A model generated the notes under the pieces. The model made no database searches. It saw only the letters and a program-made list of their open reading frames with translations, and had not been told where the DNA came from. 64,000 nucleotides of DNA from Longimicrobiaceae bacterium (lineage in GTDB: Bacteria > Gemmatimonadota > Gemmatimonadetes > Longimicrobiales > Longimicrobiaceae): the NCBI GenBank assembly GCA_030146875.1, contig JASLAX010000041.1, positions 1 through 64,000 on the forward strand, in the 5' to 3' direction. How positions within the stretch are numbered: the first letter of the stretch is position 1; each line of letters starts with the position of its first letter. Positions 34,203-42,952 of the stretch are shown one piece after another. Both the position numbers and the translations under genes were made by a program.

Positions 34203-35372
34203 TTGCGGGGACTGATCTTCGACCCCTTCGCGGGGATCAGCGGCGACATGACCGTCGCCGCGCTGCTGGACGCCGGGCTGCCGCTGGCGTGGCTGCAGGG
34301 CTTTGTGCGCGACCTGGCGCTGGGCGACATCCGCGTGGACGCCGAGCGGGTGGACCGCCGGGGCATCTCGTGCACGCGGCTGATGCTGAGCCTTCCGCAC
34401 GAGCACGCCCACCGGCACCTTCACCACGTGGTGAAGATCATCGACGGCACGGGCGTGGCGCCCGGGGTGAAGGAGCGTGCTACCCACGCCTTCACGCTTC
34501 TTGCGGACGCGGAGGCATCGGTCCACGGCACCACGCGCGAGCGCGTCCACTTCCACGAGGTGGGAGCGCTGGACGCCATCGTGGACGTGCTCTGCTCCGT
34601 CGCCGGGGCCGCGGAGCTGGGGGTGGAGGCGTTCTACACGCGCCCCATCACCCTGGGGCGGGGATGGGTGGACATGGCGCACGGGCACTACCCCGTGCCG
34701 CCGCCCGCCGCCATGCGGCTGCTGCAGGGGATGCCGGTGCGCGACCCCGACTTCGAGGGCGAGTGCACCACCCCCACCGGCGCCGCGCTGGTCGCCGCGC
34801 TGACCGGGGGAGCGCCGCCGCCCACCACGTTCGTGCCGGTGGCCACGGGGTTCGGGGCGGGCACGCGCGACCCGCAGGACCGCCCCAACTGCCTGCGGAT
34901 CGTGCTGATCGAAGGGGCGGACGGGGCGGGGGAGTCCATGGTCGTGGTGCAGTGCGACGTGGACGACCTGCCGCCCGAGTACGTGCCGCCCCTGCTGGAA
35001 GCGGCGGTGGCCGCGGGCGCGGCGGACTGCACCGCCACCCCGGTCGTGATGAAGAAGGGGCGCCCCGGCGTGCGGGTGGAGGCCGTGGTCCCGCCCAGCG
35101 CGCTGCAGGCCGTGTCGGCGGCGCTCTTCCACGCCGGGTCGTCCATCGGCCTGCGCCACTGGCCCGTCACGCGCCAGGTGCTGCCGCGGCGCACCGAGAC
35201 GGTGGAGTGGCGCGGGGAGCAGGTCCGCGTGAAGCGCTCGTCGCTCCCCGGCGGGGGCGAGCGGGCCAAGCCGGAGTTCGAGGACGTGGCGCGCGCCGCC
35301 GCAAGGCTGCGGATCACCCCCCTGGCCGCGTACCGCGCGATGCTCGCCGACGGGGTCGCCGCGGAGGGATGA
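34203..35372 (+). CDS. larC: Nickel insertion protein LarC (pincer cofactor cyclometallase)
   Basis: LarC inserts nickel into the pyridinium-bisthiocarboxylate pincer cofactor used by lactate racemase and related isomerases, with CTP hydrolysis. The start FDPFAGISGDMTVAALLDAG is diagnostic. His-rich HEHAHRHLHH (about residues 66-75) and HFHEVGALDAIVDVL are likely nickel contacts, and KKGRPGVRVEAV is in the C-terminal half. It is a single 389-codon frame; in lactobacilli the two halves are joined by frameshifting. larA, larB and larE are not in the window. It starts with TTG. Confidence 0.9.
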   Translation: MRGLIFDPFAGISGDMTVAALLDAGLPLAWLQGFVRDLALGDIRVDAERVDRRGISCTRLMLSLPHEHAHRHLHHVVKIIDGTGVAPGVKERATHAFTLLADAEASVHGTTRERVHFHEVGALDAIVDVLCSVAGAAELGVEAFYTRPITLGRGWVDMAHGHYPVPPPAAMRLLQGMPVRDPDFEGECTTPTGAALVAALTGGAPPPTTFVPVATGFGAGTRDPQDRPNCLRIVLIEGADGAGESMVVVQCDVDDLPPEYVPPLLEAAVAAGAADCTATPVVMKKGRPGVRVEAVVPPSALQAVSAALFHAGSSIGLRHWPVTRQVLPRRTETVEWRGEQVRVKRSSLPGGGERAKPEFEDVARAAARLRITPLAAYRAMLADGVAAEG

Positions 35373-35442
35373 GCGCCGCGGGTCCGGGTCGTACCTTCCG
35401 CTCCTCTGGGGAGCGGGCCATCACCACACGGAGGAAGGACAC

Positions 35443-36708
35443 ATGAGAGTTGAGCGTACGCTGGTCGTCGCTCTGGGCCTGGCCGCGGTCACGGGCGCGT
35501 GCGCCTCGACCGGGACCACCGGCGGCGGCACGGGCGGGCGGGGCGCGGCCTCGCTCCCGCAGGTGACGTGCGGCGCCGGGGTGACGCTGGTCTCCACCCC
35601 GCAGGCGACCGCGGCGCAGGACGCGCTGAACCGGACGATCGTGGTGCAGGGAGCCGCCCGCGAGCCCTTCTACCGCACCGCGCTCACGCAGGCGCAGGCG
35701 GGGATCACGGCCGACGCGAACAACCCGTACCACCACTACCTGGCGGGCAACGCGCACGCCGGGCTGGGCAACCTGGCCGGCGCCGACTCCGCCTGGGACC
35801 GCGCGGAGCAGCTCTGCCCCGGCTTCACGGCCGAGATCGAGCCCGCCCGCGAGCAGGCGTGGCTGACCGGGTTCCAGAGCGGCCTTGAGGCGTACCAGCG
35901 CGGCGACACCGCGGCCGCCATCGGCGCGTGGGAGAACGCCACGGTGGTGTACGACCGCCGTCCCGACACGTACTACAACCTGGCCGTGGTCTACGGCCAG
36001 CGCGGCGACACCGACCGCGCGGTGGCGCAGTACCGCGCCGCCCTCGCCGCCCTGGACCGCATGGTGCCGGACACCTCCGCCGCCGGGCAGGCCGCGCGGG
36101 CCGAGACCCGCGCCAACTCCATGGCGGGCCTTCTCAGCGCCGGCGCGCAGCTCTTCCAGGCCGAGAAGTACCAGCAGGCGGCCGACGTCTTCCGCCAGAT
36201 CAACACCATCGCGCCCAACAACCGCGACGCCTGGTACAACCACGCCCTGGCGCTGTACAAGCTGGAGCGCTGGGACCCGCTGGTGCCGGTGGCGCAGCGC
36301 GTGATCGAGCTGGACCCGCTCAACTACAACGCGCGCATCATCCTGTTCAACGCGTACAAGGGCCAGTCCGAGGCGTTCAAGACCGCGCGCAACGCCGAGC
36401 GCGAGCGGGTCACCCGCGACCTGGCGCTGCGCTCGCTGCAGGAGGCGGACGCGCTCCCGGTGACGGTCGACAACGTCACCATCACCAACGCCACGGGCAA
36501 GACGACGCTCGCCGGCGTGGCGACCGGCGCAGCGGCGCGCGCCGGCAGCCCGGTGCAGCTCGAGTTCACCGTGTACTCCGCGGGTGGCAACCTGGGCACC
36601 AAGACGGTGACCATCAGCGCTCCGGCGAAGGGCGCCACCAGCAACTTCTCGGTGGAGTTCGAGACGGCCACCCCCGCGACGGGGTTCCAGTACCGCGTGG
36701 TGGGCTGA
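35443..36708 (+). CDS. TPR-repeat lipoprotein
   Basis: This 421-residue exported protein has the lipobox VTGAC followed by a Gly/Thr-rich linker. Tetratricopeptide-like helix pairs run from about residue 60 to 310 (HYLAGNAHAGLGNLAGADSAWDRAEQL, TYYNLAVVYGQRGDTDRAVAQYRAAL, AWYNHALALYKLERWDPLVPVAQRVIELDPLN). A C-terminal beta domain with a CARDB-like pattern follows. It probably scaffolds protein contacts in the periplasm. The ATG has GGAGGAAGGA before it, and a strong terminator follows. Confidence 0.8.
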   Translation: MRVERTLVVALGLAAVTGACASTGTTGGGTGGRGAASLPQVTCGAGVTLVSTPQATAAQDALNRTIVVQGAAREPFYRTALTQAQAGITADANNPYHHYLAGNAHAGLGNLAGADSAWDRAEQLCPGFTAEIEPAREQAWLTGFQSGLEAYQRGDTAAAIGAWENATVVYDRRPDTYYNLAVVYGQRGDTDRAVAQYRAALAALDRMVPDTSAAGQAARAETRANSMAGLLSAGAQLFQAEKYQQAADVFRQINTIAPNNRDAWYNHALALYKLERWDPLVPVAQRVIELDPLNYNARIILFNAYKGQSEAFKTARNAERERVTRDLALRSLQEADALPVTVDNVTITNATGKTTLAGVATGAAARAGSPVQLEFTVYSAGGNLGTKTVTISAPAKGATSNFSVEFETATPATGFQYRVVG

Positions 36709-36741
36709 CCCGCTGAGGTGCCCGCCGCCCCCGGGGGCGGC

Positions 36742-36780
36742 GCGGCGGCCCCCGCGCCAGCCCGGCGTGGGGGCCGCCGC
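36742..36780 (+). terminator. Terminator after the TPR lipoprotein gene
   Basis: A 17-bp stem with a single G-T pair (GCGGCGGCCCCCGCGCC and GGCGTGGGGGCCGCCGC) is followed by TCGTTTTCCCC. It is among the longest terminator stems in the window. A smaller CCGCCCCC/GGGGGCGG hairpin precedes it. Confidence 0.9.
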
Positions 36781-36862
36781 TCGTTTTCCCCTTGCGCGCA
36801 GCACGGAACTTGCGACCTTGTCGCCACGGCTCGCCCCTCTTCGGACCCCAACCCGGACCTTC

Positions 36863-37591
36863 ATGCCTACCTGCCCGAACTGCGGCGCGGAGCTGCCGTA
36901 CGACGCCGCCGAGTGCCCCGCCTGCGCGACCCCCGTCGCGGCCGCCCCGTCCACGGGCGCCGATGCGGGCGACGTGACCCTGATCGACCGGGCCGGCCCG
37001 AGCGACGTCACGCTGATCGACCGGGCCGGCGCGACGGACGCGACCCTCATCGACGCGGGTCGCGAGGAGACCTTCCGCTGCGAGCGGTGCGAGACGGAGT
37101 ACGCCGACTCGGACTCCTGCCCCGCCTGCGGTCGCCTGCGGGGCGCCGCGCCCTGCCAGGAGCACTCCGACCGCGCCGCGCACTCCCGCTGCGTCTTCTG
37201 CGGCCGCGCGCTGTGCGACCACTGCCGCGACGACGGCGACACGCCGGCCGTGTGCCCCGAGCACGCCTCGGTGCCGCTGATCCAGGGGTGGGCGCAGGTG
37301 TACAGCACCGGCAGCGAGATGGAGGCGAACCTGATCCGCGACAACCTGGACGCCGAGGGGATCGACGCGCAGGTGTACACGCAGACCGACCGCTCCTTCC
37401 CCTTCGACCTGGGGGAGATGAGCATCGTGCGCGTGCTGGTGCCGGTGTGGGAGCACGCCGCGGCGCTCCAGCGGCTCCAGGCGTCCATGGACACCGAGGG
37501 CGAGGTGGTCTTCGCCTGCCCGTCGTGCGGCGAGGTCTACGAGCCCGGCGCGGCGGCGTGCGGCGAGTGCGGCGCCTCGCTCACCGCCTGA
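36863..37591 (+). CDS. Zinc-ribbon/DUF2007 protein with TLID repeats
   Basis: This 242-residue soluble protein has an N-terminal zinc ribbon (CPNC...CPAC, residues 4-21), then three near-repeats DVTLIDRAG, DVTLIDRAG, DATLIDAG (37-65). A second ribbon follows (CERC...CPAC) and a B-box-like set of Cys/His (CQEHSDRAAHSRCVFCGRALCDHCRDD). Next comes a DUF2007-like segment (WAQVYSTGSEMEANLIRDNLDAEGIDAQVY). A final ribbon (CPSCGEVY...CGECG) ends it. It likely signals by protein contact; the target is unknown. The start ATG is chosen because the upstream frame runs through the terminator. Confidence 0.8.
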   Translation: MPTCPNCGAELPYDAAECPACATPVAAAPSTGADAGDVTLIDRAGPSDVTLIDRAGATDATLIDAGREETFRCERCETEYADSDSCPACGRLRGAAPCQEHSDRAAHSRCVFCGRALCDHCRDDGDTPAVCPEHASVPLIQGWAQVYSTGSEMEANLIRDNLDAEGIDAQVYTQTDRSFPFDLGEMSIVRVLVPVWEHAAALQRLQASMDTEGEVVFACPSCGEVYEPGAAACGECGASLTA

Positions 37592-37607
37592 GCGACGCCG
37601 CGCGAAG

Positions 37608-37636
37608 TTGACGGGGGTGGAGGCGCGCGCGATATT
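37608..37636 (+). promoter_or_regulatory. Promoter of der
   Basis: TTGACG, a 17-nt spacer and GATATT. The leader to the GTG is about 100 nt. Confidence 0.6.
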
Positions 37637-37738
37637 CGCCGCGTCCCGCCCGCCCGCGGCTCCGGCCTTCCGGGGCCGCGTTTCCGTTCGCCGCGGGGGT
37701 TCGCCCGGGGCACTCCTCCAGCAGGACGGGTCAGCGCC

Positions 37739-39067
37739 GTGAAACTCCCCGTGGTGGCCGTCGTGGGACGGCCGAACGTAGGCAAGTCCACCTTCTTCAA
37801 CCGCGTGCTGGGCGAGCGCCTGGCCATCGTGGAGGACCGCCCCGGCGTGACGCGCGACCGCAACTTCGCGCGCGCGGAGTGGGCGGGGCACCACTTCTTC
37901 CTGGTGGACACCGGCGGGATGATCGAGGGCTCCGACGAGCCCATGGACCGGCTGATCCGCGACCAGGTCCTGACCGCCATCGCCGAGGCGGACGTGCTGG
38001 TGCAGGTGGTCGATTCCAAGTCCGGCCCCCACCCGCTGGACTACGCCATCGCCGAGCACCTGCGGCGAACGGCCAAGCCCGCCGTGCTCCTGGTCAACAA
38101 GATGGACAACCTGGGGAACCCCAACGCCGTGGCGCACCACGACTTCTGGGACCTGGGCCTGGGCGATCCGCTCCCCGTCTCCTCCACCAGCGGCAAGGGG
38201 AGCGGCGACGTGCTGGACGTGATCGTCTCCCACCTTCCCGAGGCCACGGAGGAGGAGGACGAGTCGCTGCGCGTGGCCGTGATCGGCCGGCCGAACGTGG
38301 GCAAGTCGTCGTTCGTGAACCGGCTGCTGGGCGAGGAGCGGATGGTGGTCTCGGACGTGGCCGGCACCACGCGCGACTCCATCGACACGCCCATGCAGTA
38401 CAAGGGCAAGACGCTGATCTTCGTGGACACGGCCGGGCTGCGCCGCCAGGCGCGCATCGACGAGTCGGTGGAGTTCTACTCCACCATCCGCACCGAGCGC
38501 GCGATCGAGCGGGCGGACGTGTGCCTGCTCCTGGTGGACGCCACGGAGGGCGAGCTGGCGCTGCAGGACATCAAGATCGCGCAGAAGGCGTGGGACGCGG
38601 GGTGCGGCCTGGTTCTGGTCGTCAGCAAGTGGGACCTGGTGGAGAAGGAGACGATGACGGCGCCGCGCTACGAGAAGGCGCTGCGCGACCGCGTGCCCTT
38701 CATGAAGTGGGTCCCCATCGTCTTCACCAGCGCGGTGACCGGGCAGCGGGTGCACCGCACGCTGGAGATGGTGATCGAGGTGCAGGAGCAGCGGAACCGG
38801 CGCATCTCCACCCACGAGGTGAACGACGTGCTGCGCGAGCTGGTCCAGCGCGCCAAGCCGCCCCACTACGGCGGGCACCCAGTGCGCTTCCTCTATGGCA
38901 CGCAGGTGGCCACCGCGCCGCCCACCTTCGCGCTCTGGGTCAACCACCCGAACGGCGTCTCCGACACCTACGAGCGGTACCTGCAGAACGGCTTCCGGGC
39001 CGCGTGGGGCTTCGACGGCGCGCCCATGCGCTTCCACCTGCGCGCTCGCCGCGAGGAGCAGGCGTGA
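37739..39067 (+). CDS. der: Ribosome biogenesis GTPase Der
   Basis: Der (EngA) has two tandem GTPase domains and a KH-like C-terminus, and matures the 50S subunit. G1 motifs are GRPNVGKST (10-18) and GRPNVGKSS (183-191). G3 motifs are DTGG and DTAG, and G4 is NKMD in the first domain but SKWD in the second. The length (442) is normal. GTG start. The gene is followed by a repeat element, then plsY. Confidence 0.97.
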   Translation: MKLPVVAVVGRPNVGKSTFFNRVLGERLAIVEDRPGVTRDRNFARAEWAGHHFFLVDTGGMIEGSDEPMDRLIRDQVLTAIAEADVLVQVVDSKSGPHPLDYAIAEHLRRTAKPAVLLVNKMDNLGNPNAVAHHDFWDLGLGDPLPVSSTSGKGSGDVLDVIVSHLPEATEEEDESLRVAVIGRPNVGKSSFVNRLLGEERMVVSDVAGTTRDSIDTPMQYKGKTLIFVDTAGLRRQARIDESVEFYSTIRTERAIERADVCLLLVDATEGELALQDIKIAQKAWDAGCGLVLVVSKWDLVEKETMTAPRYEKALRDRVPFMKWVPIVFTSAVTGQRVHRTLEMVIEVQEQRNRRISTHEVNDVLRELVQRAKPPHYGGHPVRFLYGTQVATAPPTFALWVNHPNGVSDTYERYLQNGFRAAWGFDGAPMRFHLRARREEQA

Positions 39068-39111
39068 TCCGCGTCTCCGCAGCTTCCGTCGCGTCCCGCT
39101 GCGACGGGTTT

Positions 39112-39332
39112 TCACGCGGAGACGCGGAGGGCGCGGAGACGCGGAGAACTGCTTGGGCTCACGCGGAGACGCGGAGAGCGCGGAGGTGCGGAGGGCGGGA
39201 TCGTCGGACGGGTCCGGCCGCTCGGAAGGGCCACGTCGTTCTTTGTGTAGAGGAGGGTGCCCTCCGGCAGGAGGCGGATCCACGTCGGCAAACGCCGACG
39301 CACCTCTCCGCGGCCTCCGCGCCTCCGCGTGA
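39112..39332. repeat. Intergenic inverted-repeat element, copy 3
   Basis: This 221-bp element sits between der and plsY. Its 19-bp terminal inverted repeats (TCACGCGGAGACGCGGAGG and complement, one mismatch) end in GTGAGAC, as in copy 1. Two direct arms (ACGCGGAGACGCGGAG) occur at its left end. The same GAGAACTGC follows the first arm as in copy 2, and the right interior ends GACGCACC in all three long copies. Confidence 0.8.
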
Positions 39333-39362
39333 GACCCCTTCCGTTCGGATGGCGGGGCGCCG

Positions 39363-39983
39363 GTGAGCCCCTGGATCCTGCTCGTCGCGGCGTACCTGCT
39401 GGGGGCGGTGCCGGCGGCGTACCTGGCGGGGCGCTGGACGCGGGGGATCGACCTGCGCCGGCACGGGAGCGGCAACCTGGGCGCGACCAACACCTTCCGC
39501 GTCCTGGGCGCCCGGGTGGCGGCGCCGGTGATGGCGTTCGACGTGGTGAAGGGCTTCGCGCCCGCCTTCCTCTTCCCCCGCTGGGACGCGTCGCCGGACT
39601 GGCGCTGGGCGCTGGCGTACGGGGCGGCCGCGATCCTGGGGCACGTCTTCTCCATCTACATGCGCTTCAAGGGCGGGAAGGGCGTGGCGACCGGCGCCGG
39701 CGTCTTCCTGGGGCTGGCCCCCGCCGCGGTGGGGATCGGCTTCGTCGTCTGGCTCGCGACGCTGCGCATCGGGCGGATGGTCTCGCTCGCCTCCATCCTG
39801 GCGGCCCTCACCATGATCCCCGCGCTCTTCGTGTTCCCCAACCCGGTCGAGGTCCGCGCCCTGGGCGTGGCGCTGGCCGCGTTCGTCGTCTTCGCCCACC
39901 GCGCCAACGTGGGCCGCATCCTGCGCGGCGAGGAGCACCGCTTCGGGAGCGGCGGCGCGGCGGCTCCGCAGGAGGCCCCGTGA
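39363..39983 (+). CDS. plsY: Glycerol-3-phosphate acyltransferase PlsY
   Basis: PlsY moves an acyl group from acyl-phosphate to glycerol-3-phosphate, the first step of phospholipid synthesis, in the inner membrane. The signature GSGNLGATNTFRVLG and RFKGGKGVATGAGVFLGL are both present, and about five transmembrane helices fit. The start is GTG, with GGGGCG upstream. It overlaps gpsA by 4 nt, coupling G3P supply to its use. Confidence 0.96.
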   Translation: MSPWILLVAAYLLGAVPAAYLAGRWTRGIDLRRHGSGNLGATNTFRVLGARVAAPVMAFDVVKGFAPAFLFPRWDASPDWRWALAYGAAAILGHVFSIYMRFKGGKGVATGAGVFLGLAPAAVGIGFVVWLATLRIGRMVSLASILAALTMIPALFVFPNPVEVRALGVALAAFVVFAHRANVGRILRGEEHRFGSGGAAAPQEAP

Positions 39984-40987
39984 GCGGGCGCGTGGCCGTG
40001 GTCGGCGCGGGGAGCTGGGGGACGGCGCTCGCCCAGCTCCTGGCCGCCAAGGGGGTGGAGACCGTCCTCTGGTCGTACGAGTCGGAGGTGGCGGAGGCGG
40101 TGGAGCGGGAGCACCGGAACCCCAAGTACCTCGCCGGCGTCCCCCTCGACCGGAGCTTGAGGGCGACGACCAGCATGGAGGAGGCGGTGTCGGGGGCGTC
40201 GACCGTGGTCTCCGTCTCCCCCTCGCACGTGGTGCGCGGGGTGATGGCGGCGGCGGCGCCGTATCTGGCCGAGGGGGCGCTGGTGGTGAGCGCGTCCAAG
40301 GGGATCGAGAACGAGTCGCTGCAGACGATGGACGAGGTGCTGGCCGACGTGCTGCCCCGGCACGTGGAGACGACGGCCTTCCTCTCCGGCCCCTCCTTCG
40401 CCCTGGAGGTGGCGCAGGCGCAGCCCACGGCGGTGACCATGGCGTCCCGCTCGCGCCAGGCGGCCGAGGCCGGGCAGGCGCTCTTCCAGACGCCGTACTT
40501 CCGCGTCTACACCACGCACGACGTGCGCGGGGTGGAGCTGGGCGGGGCGGTGAAGAACGTGATCGCCGTGGCGGCCGGGGTGGTGGAGGGGCTGGGCTTC
40601 GGCAACAACACGCGCGCGGCGCTCATCACCCGCGGGCTGGCGGAGATCACCCGGCTGGGCGTGGCCCTGGGCGCCGATCCCGCGACCTTCGCGGGGCTGG
40701 CGGGGATGGGCGACCTGATCCTGACCTGCACCGGCGCCCTCTCCCGCAACCGCTCCGTGGGCGTGGAGCTGGGAAAGGGTCGGTCGCTGGAGGAGGTGCT
40801 GGGGGGGATGGTGATGGTGGCGGAGGGGGTGAAGACGGCGCGCTCGGCGCGCGACCTGGCGGCGCGGACGGGGGTGGAGATGCCGATCGTGGAGGCGGTG
40901 CACGCACTGCTCTACGAGGGGCTGGAGCCCCGCGAGGCGGTGGGGGCGCTGATGCTGCGCGAGCCCAAGCCGGAGCGGTGGGGGTGA
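39980..40987 (+). CDS. gpsA: Glycerol-3-phosphate dehydrogenase (NAD(P)+)
   Basis: GpsA reduces dihydroxyacetone phosphate to sn-glycerol-3-phosphate. Its N-terminal dinucleotide fold is VAVVGAGSWGTALAQLLA. Active-site residues are in SASKGIE, AVKNVIAVAAG and the GGAVKN/NNTRAALITRG region, with GMGDLILTCTG typical of the family. GTG lies in the plsY stop overlap; the next gene overlaps by 1 nt (TGATG). Confidence 0.96.
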   Translation: MSGRVAVVGAGSWGTALAQLLAAKGVETVLWSYESEVAEAVEREHRNPKYLAGVPLDRSLRATTSMEEAVSGASTVVSVSPSHVVRGVMAAAAPYLAEGALVVSASKGIENESLQTMDEVLADVLPRHVETTAFLSGPSFALEVAQAQPTAVTMASRSRQAAEAGQALFQTPYFRVYTTHDVRGVELGGAVKNVIAVAAGVVEGLGFGNNTRAALITRGLAEITRLGVALGADPATFAGLAGMGDLILTCTGALSRNRSVGVELGKGRSLEEVLGGMVMVAEGVKTARSARDLAARTGVEMPIVEAVHALLYEGLEPREAVGALMLREPKPERWG

Positions 40988-41340
40988 TGCGCAGGCCGCA
41001 GCGGGAGTTCTACACCATCGGCGAGGTGTGCGCGCTGTTCGGGCTGAAGCCCCACGTGCTGCGCTACTGGGAGACGCAGTTCGAGTCGCTGCGCCCGCCC
41101 AAGAGCCGCCAGGGCAACCGCCTGTACCGCGCCCGCGACCTGCGGACCATCGCGCTGATCCAGCGGCTGGTGCGCGAGGAGCGCTACACGCTCGCCGGGG
41201 CGCGGAACCGCATCGACGAGATGGAGCGCGAGGGCGCCGCGGCCGACGCCGCCGAGCGCGAGCTGGACCGCTCGGTGGTGCGCTCGCTGCGCGCCGAGCT
41301 GGAGGACCTGCTGGCCCTGCTGGAGCCGCCCGCCGGTTGA
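40987..41340 (+). CDS. MerR-family transcriptional regulator
   Basis: This 117-residue regulator has an N-terminal winged helix-turn-helix (FYTIGEVCALFGLKPHVLRYWE, then RLYRARDLRTIALIQRLV). The short acidic/coiled C-terminus has no cysteine motif for metal sensing. It resembles the HspR/GlnR-like MerR set often encoded near housekeeping genes. ATG 40987 overlaps the gpsA stop by 1 nt; a GTG at 40978 is less likely. The target is unknown. Confidence 0.85.
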   Translation: MRRPQREFYTIGEVCALFGLKPHVLRYWETQFESLRPPKSRQGNRLYRARDLRTIALIQRLVREERYTLAGARNRIDEMEREGAAADAAERELDRSVVRSLRAELEDLLALLEPPAG

Positions 41341-41365
41341 TCTTTCCGGGGGCCGGCGGTACATT
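41337..41365 (+). promoter_or_regulatory. Promoter of surE-pcm
   Basis: TTGATC overlaps the stop codon of the merR gene; a 17-nt spacer and TACATT follow. The surE ATG is 34 nt beyond. Confidence 0.75.
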
Positions 41366-41398
41366 GGCGCCCTCTCCCCACCCCCATCCAGCCGGCGC

Positions 41399-42148
41399 AT
41401 GCGCATCCTCTGCACCAACGACGACGGCTACCTGGCCGGCGGCCTGGCCACCCTGGCCGAGGCGGCCGCCGTGCTGGGCGACGTGCACGTCGTGGCCCCG
41501 GACCGCGAGCAGAGCGCGACCAGCCACTCGCTGACCATGCACTTTCCCCTGCGCGCGCACCGGGTGCGCGACGGGGTGCACAACGTCAGCGGGACCCCCA
41601 CGGACTGCGTCGCCCTCGCGGTCGGGGCGCTGCTGGAGGAGCGGCCGGACGTGGTGCTCTCGGGAATCAACCACGGCGCCAACATGGGCGAGGACGTCCT
41701 CTACTCCGGCACCGTCGCCGGGGCGATGGAGGCCACCATCCTGGGGATCCGCGCCGTCGCCGTCTCCTACGCGGGGCGCGACGCGGAGCGCATCGGCGAC
41801 TTCCTTCCGCTCCTGCGCGAGCTCCTTCCGCAGCTCGTGGAGCGCGACGACTTTCCCGGCGAGACGCTGTTGAACGTCAACCTGCCGCCCATCGACCCCG
41901 CCGCCGTGCGCGGGGTGCGGGTCACGCGGCTGGCGCGGCGCGTCTACACCGACTCCATCACCCGGGCGCGCGACCCCAACGGCCGGGAGTACTTCTGGAT
42001 CGGCGGGGGCGGGGTGGAGTGGTCGGCGCCGGAGGGGACGGACTTCCACGCGGTGGACGCGGGGTACGTGTCGGTGACGCCGCTGCACCTGGACCTGACC
42101 AACCACGCGCTGCTGCAGGACCTGGGGAGCTGGGGGCTGCGCCTGTGA
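41399..42148 (+). CDS. surE: 5'/3'-nucleotidase SurE
   Basis: SurE is a divalent-metal 5'-nucleotidase that hydrolyses nucleoside monophosphates. Metal ligands D8 and D9 lie in CTNDDGY. DREQSATSHSLT and the loop SGINHGANMGEDVLYSGTVAGAMEA are conserved. The length of 249 is standard. It overlaps pcm by 4 nt, an arrangement seen in many bacteria where both support stationary-phase survival. Confidence 0.95.
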   Translation: MRILCTNDDGYLAGGLATLAEAAAVLGDVHVVAPDREQSATSHSLTMHFPLRAHRVRDGVHNVSGTPTDCVALAVGALLEERPDVVLSGINHGANMGEDVLYSGTVAGAMEATILGIRAVAVSYAGRDAERIGDFLPLLRELLPQLVERDDFPGETLLNVNLPPIDPAAVRGVRVTRLARRVYTDSITRARDPNGREYFWIGGGGVEWSAPEGTDFHAVDAGYVSVTPLHLDLTNHALLQDLGSWGLRL

Positions 42149-42840
42149 GCGACCGCTTCGTGGCCCAGCGGCGCGCGCTGATCGGGCGCATGCAGGAGCG
42201 CGGGATCCGCGACCTGGAGGTGCTGCACGCCTTCGACACCGTGCACCGCCACCTCTTCGTGCCGCACGCGGTGGCGCACCGCGCGTACGAGGACTCGCCG
42301 CTCCCCATCGGCTTCGGGCAGACGGCTTCGCAGCCGTCGCTGCAGGCGCTCTACATGCAGGTGCTGGAGATCCGCGCCGGGGACCGCGTGCTGGAGGTGG
42401 GGACGGGGTCGGGCTTCCAGACGGCGGTGCTGGCGCAGCTCGCGGGGCACGTCTACTCGGTGGAGCGCATTCGCGAGCTGGCGTCGCGGGCGCGCGAGGT
42501 GCTGGACGGCATGCGGCTCTCCAACGTGGCTATCCTGGTGGGCGACGGCACCATCGGGTGGTCGAAGTACGCGCCGTACGACGCCATCCTGGTGGCCGCG
42601 GCCGCGCCCGACGTTCCCCAGCCCCTGCTCGACCAGCTCGCCGTGGGCGGGCGGATGCTCGTTCCGGTGGGGACGCGCGAGTCGCAGCAGCTCCTGCTGG
42701 TGCGGCGGACGCCGGGCGGCTTCGAGCACGAGGAGGTGGGGGCCTGCACCTTCGTTCCCCTGCTGGGGCGCTTCGGCTGGGCCGAGGAGGGGCGAGCCGG
42801 CCCCGGCTCCCCCCCCGCGCCGGGTGTTCCCGGTCGTTGA
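42145..42840 (+). CDS. pcm: Protein-L-isoaspartate O-methyltransferase
   Basis: Pcm methylates isoaspartyl residues in damaged proteins using SAM. The SAM motif is VLEVGTGSGFQTAVLA. The family motif IGFGQTASQPSLQALYMQ supplies the substrate-binding region. At 231 residues it is slightly long because of a Gly/Pro-rich C-terminal tail. GTG start in the surE stop overlap (GTGA). The following promoter begins within its stop region. Confidence 0.94.
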   Translation: MSDRFVAQRRALIGRMQERGIRDLEVLHAFDTVHRHLFVPHAVAHRAYEDSPLPIGFGQTASQPSLQALYMQVLEIRAGDRVLEVGTGSGFQTAVLAQLAGHVYSVERIRELASRAREVLDGMRLSNVAILVGDGTIGWSKYAPYDAILVAAAAPDVPQPLLDQLAVGGRMLVPVGTRESQQLLLVRRTPGGFEHEEVGACTFVPLLGRFGWAEEGRAGPGSPPAPGVPGR

Positions 42841-42865
42841 CAGCGTTTCCGGGCGCGCCTAGCTT
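42837..42865 (+). promoter_or_regulatory. Promoter of the PWE-repeat protein gene
   Basis: TTGACA overlaps the pcm stop codon; a 17-nt spacer and TAGCTT follow. This is a near-perfect match with a leader of about 80 nt. Confidence 0.75.
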
Positions 42866-42952
42866 GCGCCCCGGAACCCGGCCCCTCCGGCCGTCCCCGC
42901 CGCTCCCCGCGGGCGTTCCGTCCGCGCCTCCCCCCCGCATCCGGTGGCACCC

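Noticed and set aside
42944..42952. GTG 42944 as the start of the PWE-repeat gene
   Set aside because: It adds only three residues and has no better ribosome-binding site than ATG 42953; the choice is open but the ATG was taken.
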